NCBI GenBank assembly: GCA_015680685.1
Contig: MNCI01001925.1
Location: 527,573-591,572 of the forward strand
DNA length: 64,000 nucleotides
Direction: 5' to 3'
Source of the DNA: Gnetum montanum
Lineage: Eukaryota; Streptophyta; Gnetopsida; Gnetales; Gnetaceae
In this document: positions 56,990-64,000 of the stretch, piece by piece
Layout: each line of letters starts with the position of its first letter
Numbering within the stretch: position 1 is the first letter of the stretch
The notes under the pieces: generated by a model
Told to the model about the DNA's origin: nothing
Databases searched by the model: none
Seen by the model: only the letters and a program-made list of their open reading frames with translations
Made by a program: the position numbers and the translations under genes

Positions 56990-59178
56990 ATAGCCATCTT
57001 TAAGGGTGCAATTAATGACTTTATTAAGTCGAAACTATACTATCATGCTTCACAAACTCTTAGTTAGGCTTTTTCCTAGACCAAGAGCATACAAGCTGCG
57101 GCCGAGAGAAGTAAAGGCTTGGCCTATGTCACATACAAGAGCACATTTACAAAAAGGACAAATATATGGGCAAGGCTACAATAACCACAGTGGCCACTAT
57201 GGCAAATGAAGCCAAGCCCAATAATAAAAACAATAAGAAGGTGGCCACTATGCCAACCAACCTCGCACTTGCACCCAGCAATGCCACTCAAGCCTTTACG
57301 TCGACACCTGAAGCATCCAATTCACCTAAGTGTAACTTTGAGCGTAAAGATCGCTCTAAGTACACCATGCTACCTATTAAGCCTTTAGAACTTCTGAAGT
57401 AATTACTAGGGGTAGGGTATAGTCAACATAAGTGGATTTCCGGGGAGACGACCAAGAGACATCAATGGTACTATGAGCTTCTTAGGAACCCCTCCTTGGC
57501 TTTTCCCAATGAGGGCCCTATTCCTAAGAATTTTAGGTAGGAACAGTTCTGTGAATACCATCAACTTTTTGGTTACAAGATGAATTATTGTTTGGCATTG
57601 AAGGATGACATTTAAAGATTGTTTGATTAAGGGAAGTTGGTTCTAGATGAAAGCAACCCTGTGTGCCTCAAAAATCAATCTATGGATGTTTACATAGATC
57701 CACTCAATGCCAATAGCACTATCTACATCATCAACACTATCGACATGGATAGTAATCTCAAGCTACCCAAGCAACTATTTGTGGTTCATGTGCCTCAGCG
57801 TAGTGCACCCACTTCAACAGTAGCTAAAAAAATTCCACAGCAATTTTTTGTCTTAAGAGTCCCTCCTTGGATATCCGTCCATGCACTTCCTATAAACAAG
57901 ACCACACCACCATCCCTATTAACACCCAAAGCACCATTCATCATCAGGGGGCCAAACAATTCAACTATCCCCACCCCACATAAGATAGCACTACAACCTT
58001 CTCATCCACATAAACGAGAAGAGCGCTTGATAGGTTAGGTGACAACGGAAGTTACTGCTCTAGGTCCTTCCAAGACTACCCCCTCATCCTCCACGTCTAC
58101 TTCCTCGTCAACCAAAGTTAACACTACTATGTGCTTACCATCATCGCCACCTCACCCAAAAGGGTCTCATCCCAAACTTGAAGATGTTCCTCCTTTGGAA
58201 ATTCATCTCCTGGGATGAATGAAAGAGGAGAAGGATAGTGAACAATAGGAGGGTGGACAAGACCTATTAAGCACTCTTACTCAAGTCAAGCAGGCTCTAA
58301 AATAAAAAAACACAACATTTAGCCTATACGACCTAATAATGACTTCAACTACACATCATGAGGCTCTAATTTTCATGTTAACAGTAATACCAATTGATGA
58401 GAACATGCCAGCAGAAGAGAAAGCAATTCACTCAGTTATGCTTCCTTCTACACCTGCAGAACCCCAGCCATCCCAATTGACATTCTATGATGATTCCATT
58501 AGGGAGGACCCTAAAAAGGGTCAGGTGACTAAAACACCTCTGTTCATCATAATTTGGATTGGTCAACATAAGATCCAAAGGGTACACATTGATGATAGGG
58601 TTGTTACGAAGGTCATCCCATTCCCCATTGTGGATAAACTAGGTTTGGTGTACCAGATCAAACCCACTACAATGTCATGCTTGAAGTCATTGAACAGGGC
58701 ATTAGTCATGGTAAAAGGAACTATCCAAATTGACTTTGAGGTAGGGGACTAGTTTCCCACAAAGGCAACATTTACTGTGATGGAAGAGATGCCTGGGTTT
58801 AACCTGATCTTGGGGATGTCCTGGTTAGCCTATCTTAGTGCTATCTCTTCACCCATACATCAGGAGATCCATCTACCCTATGTAGGCAAGGAGGTGATGA
58901 TCCATGGTGACGAGGTAGCAACAAATAAAATAAACAATGTGGATATAGAGCAAGGTTCAGAGGTCATAACCTTTGAGAATGAGGCACCTATCTTCATCAG
59001 CGCTAACTTCTTAAAGAAAGAGTTGACCCAATATGCTGGCTCAGAAAATGAAAATGTGTGGGCTAAGTTTCCTTTCCAAGTAGAAGACAATGATATAGAT
59101 GAATTCCATGGTAAATCTTCTCATCCTTACATCTCACCAAATCCATGATGGGTTAGAAAATAGTTGTCCATAGCATAG
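56990..59178 (+). pseudogene. Element E gag-pro, segment 4 (gag C-terminus and protease)
   Basis: It resumes E gag right after element C with IFKGAINDFIKSKLYY. The finger-like motif near 57550 (FCEYHQLFGYKMNYCLAL) keeps the final Cys that A, C and D have lost, which indicates an ancestral C-X2-H-X4-H-X4-C finger. Protease, about 58520-58900: VHIDDRVVTKVIPFPIVDKL (Gly of D-D-G replaced) and FNLILGMSWLAYL, IHQEIHLPYVGKEVMIHGD. The frame decays to a stop near 59178, aligned with the ends in A and D. Stops are few in the protease. Confidence 0.88.
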
Positions 59179-59319
59179 AAACTTCGTTTCTTCTTACCCA
59201 GTTAAGATCTATCATATATTCATCTCTTGCTCACTTCACATCCATCCATCTACACTGAGTGCCTAACTAATTCTTTTTAAACCATTCCCATACTCATCGT
59301 TCACATCATGTTATGGCCT

Positions 59320-59548
59320 GCTACGACCTAAAACTGTCAAAACTCACTGTTCACATTATGTTATGGCCTACTATGGCCTACAACTATAAAAATTTTCCAA
59401 TTACATTATGTTGTGGCCTGCTAAGGCCTAAAACTGATACAATCATCCATTTACATCATGTTATGGCCTAAAATGGCCTAAAACTAGCCACGACCTGAAA
59501 TGGCCTAAAACTAGCAATGGCCTGAAATGGCCTAAAACTAAGGTGAAA
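59320..59548 (+). repeat. Spacer array of element E
   Basis: Seven or so units: GTTATGGCCTGCTACGACCT, TATGGCCTACTATGGCCTAC, GGCCTGCTAAGGCCTAAAAC, GGCCTGAAATGGCCTAAAAC and others. The last three units are only about 30 bp long. It is followed not by the antisense gene but by the gag leader of element D. Confidence 0.88.
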
Positions 59549-59641
59549 AATAATAAAAAATCAATCACATAGGTAATGCGATCTTGCCTTTTCCCTTGCG
59601 ATCTTTATCCTTGTTTTCATTACTCTCGAACTGTGTAGAGA

Positions 59642-62600
59642 ATGGCTGCATCAACCACTGTTGTTGACACTGCTAACCTCAAGAATCCTTGGACTCTGCA
59701 AGCTACACCTCCTGTTGTTGAGCCACCAACTAGTTTGGTGTGATCACGTCGCTCCCTCAGGATTCAAAACAAAGAGCCTGAGGGGCATGCTCAGCATAAG
59801 GAACATTGCAATTTCCTCTACGCTAAACTTGCAGCAAATCTGCCTATGTATCCATAAGAACTGAAAGAGAAATGAGAGTACAAGTTCATATACTACAATG
59901 GGAAGGAATTTATTCCTTTTCCAAATGCCACTATACCCCTAACACATCAAAAACAATGGATCCTAGATCAAATTTTGATGGCTAAGACATTGACAGAACA
60001 ACGAGAAGAGTTATTCCGTGATGAAGCACTTCATGATGTATAGGATGATCTAGATTCCCACTCTGAGGGGGGCAGTCATGCTGATTTGGCTATGGCCCCT
60101 CCCTCCAGGACATCTCGCATAAATCCATTTTTTATGATCATCATGTCGTTAACATTGTCTAATACTAATTGAGTCTCGCACTTGCCCCAACTACATTTTC
60201 TCTCTCCAACTACACTCCTGGGTGATGCTCTGCCACAAATCATTCCTCAACAGGTGCAGTTAGCTAATCCACCTCATCGTACACCTACACCCACGTCACT
60301 CTATGTACACATGATACCTACTTTGTAGTTACATACAGCACCCACATTCATCCCGACTCACGTGACAGGGCCCACCACTACAGCATGGTTGGTTCCAAAC
60401 ATGTCTCTCGTTGTGCATCCTACACAGATGTCCCATCTTCCCCATCATCAAAACTAGGTTCCGCAGGTGCTAAACCCTACTACAAGGTCATTTTCCATCC
60501 CCTTGTCCACACAAACAACATATCCAATGGCATAGCCAATGGTGGTCACCCCATCTGTGACACCTACTGGGTTGTGGATTTCACAACCGGCACCGCCTGT
60601 AGGGACAATCTCAATAGCACCACCCATTGGCCAAGCTTCTGCCCCTATTCTACCACCCAGCATGGCTCCTCTTGTTGTTCCATAAATGAGCTCTTCATCT
60701 ATGGGTCTGGATCAAGCCTTCTAGCTTATTTAGACCCTTACAGAGGAAGTTAACTGCCTCAAGGCTATTAGTTTTGACACAATATAGGTCATGGATTTTT
60801 ACCATGATGATCCTATTAGTTCAGTAGTGCCTGTTTTATCATTCCCTCCTGGGATTCCACTCCCTTATTTTATGAAATACAATGGGGAAGGTGATTCCAA
60901 TTCCCATTTGGTTACTTTCATGTTAGAGTCATTGTTATTGCAAAAATGGCCACATACTATCATCTGTGTCTTTGCTATGTCCCTAATGGCTAAAGCTTTA
61001 GATTGGTATCAAGCACTCCCGCGTGCTTCCATATCAACTTTGGAAGTGTTGTTAACTCAGTTTGTGAGTCATTTCAAGTACAACTTGAAACCAGAAGTCA
61101 TGTTGGACCAGCTCATGGGAGTCAAGCAAGACCCGCTTGAGCCAGTTCAAAAGTTTATATAGCGGTGGAGTGCCACTTTGAATGAAATCCGTGAACCCAT
61201 CACGGAGGCCCATCTGTTGGCAATTTTCAAAGTGGTAGTTAACAACTTTATCAAGTCTAAGTTATATTATCTTGCTCCCCATTCCCTTAGCCAAGCCTTC
61301 ACTCAGACTAAGAGCATCCAAGATGTGCTAGAGGCTAGCAAAGATTCGGCGTATCTGGTCTACAAAAATGCACACAACAAAGGTAAGGACAAAGGCAAAG
61401 CTATGAAAATGACAGTAGCAGTGGTTGTTGAGGGGGCCAAGAAGAAAAAAAATAACAAGAAAACATCTACAGAGCCTGTTGAACCCACGACTAGCTCAAA
61501 AAGTGTTGATCAAGAAACTCTTTTCTGCCCCTAAACCACCTCCACAGCCGAGGCCTAAATTTGAGCCTAAGGATTGCTCAAATTATGTGGCTCTACCTAT
61601 AAAGCCTTCAAAAATTCTAAAGAAATTATTGGGAACTAGCTACTTCCAACACAAAGCGGTGTTTGAGGAAGCGCTAAAATGCCATAGGCACCATTGTGAG
61701 CTGCTCAAGAACCCCTCCTTGGCCCTACTGAACGAACCCCCAGTTCCAAAAAAATTTAGACTAGACCGCTTTTGTGACTATCACCAGCTGTGTGGTCATG
61801 AAATGGATTATTTCTGGGCATTAAAAGATTATATTCAATGCATGATCGATCAAGGTGACCTGATCTTAGATATCAGTAATTTGATCTATCCAGAAAACCA
61901 ACCCATGCAAGTGTACCAGGACCCGTTAAATGCAAATAACACAGGGTACACTATCAACGTAGTGGGTGCAGAGGGCGATGACTAGACATAGCCAAAGAAA
62001 CCCTTTGTGTTTCGTGTGCCTCCTTGCCTTCCTTAGACAAAAATCCCATCAACATCGATGGGTGTGGCTCAATAAAAACCCTTCATACTCTGTGCCCTGT
62101 CTTCTACCTTCATTCCACACCCCACTATCATTAAAGTCGTGGCCTGGCCTGCGCCCATGCCTAGGGAACCCCTTATCATCAGGGTGCCAAAGCCATCAGT
62201 TTCTCCTACTACGCAAGAGCAAATCTCTAAGTCAACACCCCAATCACAGCCAAGGACCAACTTACACTGGGGTTCCCAAAACCTACACCCCTCACCCCAG
62301 TGCCCTTGACCCCACCTTCTTCTAAAATAGATGATGTTATGCAAATGCAACCACCTTCTCCCAACCCAAGAAAATGCAACCCTCAACTAGAAGCTGTTCC
62401 ACCTCAAGAAATCCATCTCTTCAAACGACTGAAGAAGAGAAGGGTAACAAACAACCAGATCATGGGCATGATCTCCTTGATGCTTTTACACAAGTCAAGT
62501 AGGCTCTTAAATAGAAAAATACAATGATGAGCCTATATGACTTGTTGATGGCATCCCAAAAGCATCGTGATGCTATGGTTTTCATGCTAGTGTCCATACC

Positions 62601-63363
62601 AGTGGACGAAAACTTGCCTATAGATGAAGAAGCAATCCATGCGATTATGCTTCCCTCCATTGCTAAACAACCACAGCTCCCCCAACTGACATTTCATGAA
62701 GAATCCATTAAGGATTACCTAGAAAAGGGTTAGGTGACAATAGTGCCCATGTTCATCACTATCTGGGTCAGCCAATACAAAATTTGGAGAGTACATGTAG
62801 ATGACAAGGCTACTACCAATGTCATTCCATTCCCTATAGTGGACAAACTAGATTTTCTCAACCAGATCAATCCCACAACAAAATCATGTTTGAATTCATT
62901 CAACAAGGCAAGAGTGCAAGTTAAGGGAATGGTACACATCAAATTTGTAGCAAGGGATTAGTTCCCTACAAACAAAGTATTCATCATCATTGAGGAGATG
63001 CCTAGCTTCAACCTAATCTTAGGGAGGTCTTGGTTAGCTCAATTAAGGGCAGTCTCATCACCCATTCATCAAGAGATCCACTTACCCTATGTGCGAGGGG
63101 AAGTGATCATCCATGGTGATAAGATTACCTCTCAAGTGGTTAACAATGTAGAAATGGAGCAAAGGTCAGAGGTTGAAGTCTCCGAAGATCAAACCCCCAT
63201 TCCAACAGTTGAACAGGTAGACATAGTATCCAATGAAAGCTTGACTTGGGTTGAGCTACCCTTCCAGGGAGAAGATGTTAGCATAAAGGAATGCTGTAAT
63301 AAGCCTCCTCTCCCATACCCATCGCCAAACCTAAAGACAATCAAGAAACAACTACAGAGCTAG
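59642..63363 (+). pseudogene. Element D gag-pro, the best-preserved copy
   Basis: It starts MAASTTVVDTANLKNPWTL and ends KKQLQS-stop at 63361. Charged N-terminus: RRSLRIQNKEPEG. The Pro-rich region is at about 60110-60720. Gag domain, about 60790-61330: MDFYHDDPISS, MKYNGEGDSNSHLVTF, KALDWYQALPRASISTLEV, VKQDPLEPVQKF. A Lys-rich region is near 61380-61460. The finger-like motif near 61770 is FCDYHQLCGHEMDYFWAL (last ligand lost). The protease at about 62740-63130 reads VHVDDKATTNVIPFPIVDKL and FNLILGRSWLAQL. Two or three frame changes and a few stops interrupt about 1,240 codons, fewer than in A, B or C, so D may be the youngest copy. Its product would form the RNA-packaging particle and mature it. 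Confidence 0.9.
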
Positions 63364-63459
63364 CAAATAAAAATGTTAGCATGACATGTTGTATCATTCC
63401 ATAGTATTTCTTGTTAGGTAGTTTAAGCTCATTCTTTTTTTTTCCATTGTTGCTATCAC

Positions 63460-63800
63460 CCTTATGACGAACTGGCCCACAATGGCCTTAAACTAGTTGT
63501 GGCCTGCAATGGCCTTAAACTAATTGTAGCCCACTACGGCCTAAAATTGAAAACTTGGTTTTTATTTATCTTATTCTTTTATGCATATGATGATCTAGCT
63601 TGAAACGGCCTAAAACTAGCAATGGCCCGAAATGGCCTTAAACTATTCATGGCCCGAAATGGCCTAAAACTAGCAATTTCATTTACGACTTATGCTTGAA
63701 CTAATTGACAGCCTGCAATGGCCTTAAATTAGAAATTTCATTTATGCTTCATGCTTAAACTAGTTACGGCCTATCATGGCCTAAAATTGGTGATCTCATT
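63460..63800 (+). repeat. Spacer array of element D
   Basis: Units such as CCACAATGGCCTTAAACTAG, GGCCTGCAATGGCCTTAAAC and GGCCCGAAATGGCCTAAAAC alternate with a longer type carrying TTTATGCTTCATGC. It lies between the stop of gag-pro and the tail of the antisense gene, as in A, B and C. Confidence 0.9.
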
Positions 63801-63926
63801 TACGCTTTATGCATAGAAACAAAAATAATAGAACACTAAACCCAAAATTTTTGCATTAAACACATTGAAGAAGTATTGTCTTTTACTCCACTTCACTACA
63901 ATAAAATTGTGGTTAATATAACCATG

Positions 63927-64000
63927 CTATGTATTTCCTCTATGGCCACTATCACCCGTGTCATCCAACTCCACCTCTGCTTCAAACAAATCATCTTTTT
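63927..64000 (-). pseudogene. Tail of the element D antisense gene (partial)
   Basis: The minus-strand frame entering from the right edge reads KDDLFEAEVELDDTGDSGHR, then GNT and a stop at 63927. It resembles the last exon of the element A gene (EDDPHEAKMESNGIYRSGNK). Only about 24 codons are in the window. Its presence shows that a fourth family member has the same antisense module in the same place. Confidence 0.55.

Larger units (their letters stand above)
30607..59178 (+). mobile_element. Element E: Tat/Ogre-like element carrying three nested insertions
   Basis: The 5' LTR (30607-32125), PBS and gag-pro can be joined across three insertions at 32728-34289, 34383-37175 and 38348-56989. 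Each has a target duplication in E's gag, and E's gag homology resumes on the far side of each. E's own sequence is therefore about 4.6 kb here. Its pol, antisense gene and 3' LTR are missing: after the spacer array at 59320-59548 the sequence changes to element D. The left target-site candidate is AGTCA (30602-30606). Confidence 0.85.
59580..64000 (+). mobile_element. Element D: internal region of a fourth family member, partial
   Basis: Homology to the leader of element A begins near 59580 (TTGCCTTTTCCC) and continues through gag-pro, the spacer array and the tail of the antisense gene at the right edge. No LTR or PBS precedes gag; the sequence joins directly to E's spacer array. This indicates a deletion or recombination between two related elements. 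Confidence 0.8.

Overview
The window is plant nuclear DNA, probably from a large-genome seed plant; a gymnosperm is plausible but unproven. I found no intact host gene. Almost all of it is old, decayed, nested LTR retrotransposons of one Ty3/gypsy family, with three assembly gaps (one N at 16388, 333 N at 36356-36688, one N at 49417). The lineage is Tat/Ogre-like. The pol carries a second, archaeal-type RNase H between the ordinary RNase H and integrase. The protease active site reads D-D-G or D-N-G. Several elements share a PBS beginning TGGCACTAGAAGGAGG or a close variant.

Left half, minus strand. Element B has its 5' LTR at 27621-29500 and gag-pro at 27154-23502. A plus-strand spliced gene fills 18020-23010, and pol runs from 17552 down to 12114. 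B's pol is broken by a 3.1 kb LTR-type insert (13482-16600, TSD CATGT) that carries fragments of a PBS1-like receptor kinase and an HSP70. It is broken again by element A, whose 5' LTR ends at 12113 and which runs off the left edge (gag-pro 10622-6863, plus-strand gene 1434-5971, pol 973-1).

Right half, plus strand. Element E has its 5' LTR at 30607-32125. Its gag is split by three nested insertions: a minus-strand solo LTR (32728-34289, TSD ATGGT), a second LTR-type insert (34383-37175, TSD CTATG/CTATC) and the whole element C (38348-56989, TSD CTAGC/ATAGC). C is an 18.6 kb element with both LTRs, PBS, polypurine tract, gag-pro and pol. E's gag-pro resumes at 56990 and ends near 59178, then passes abruptly into the gag leader of element D (gag-pro 59642-63363), which runs off the right edge.

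The most unusual finding is the family's architecture: LTR - PBS - gag-pro - GGCC repeat array - ANTISENSE spliced gene - repeat array - pol (own ATG) - repeat array - PPT - LTR. The antisense gene lies between protease and reverse transcriptase. It is seen almost whole in A, B and C, with its tail in D. It has its own TATAAATAG box, starts MAPKT in two copies, and keeps intron boundaries and protein sequence across well-diverged copies. I cannot assign its product to a known family. All copies in the window are inactivated by stops and frameshifts, many of them C-to-T changes at former CAG or CGA codons.
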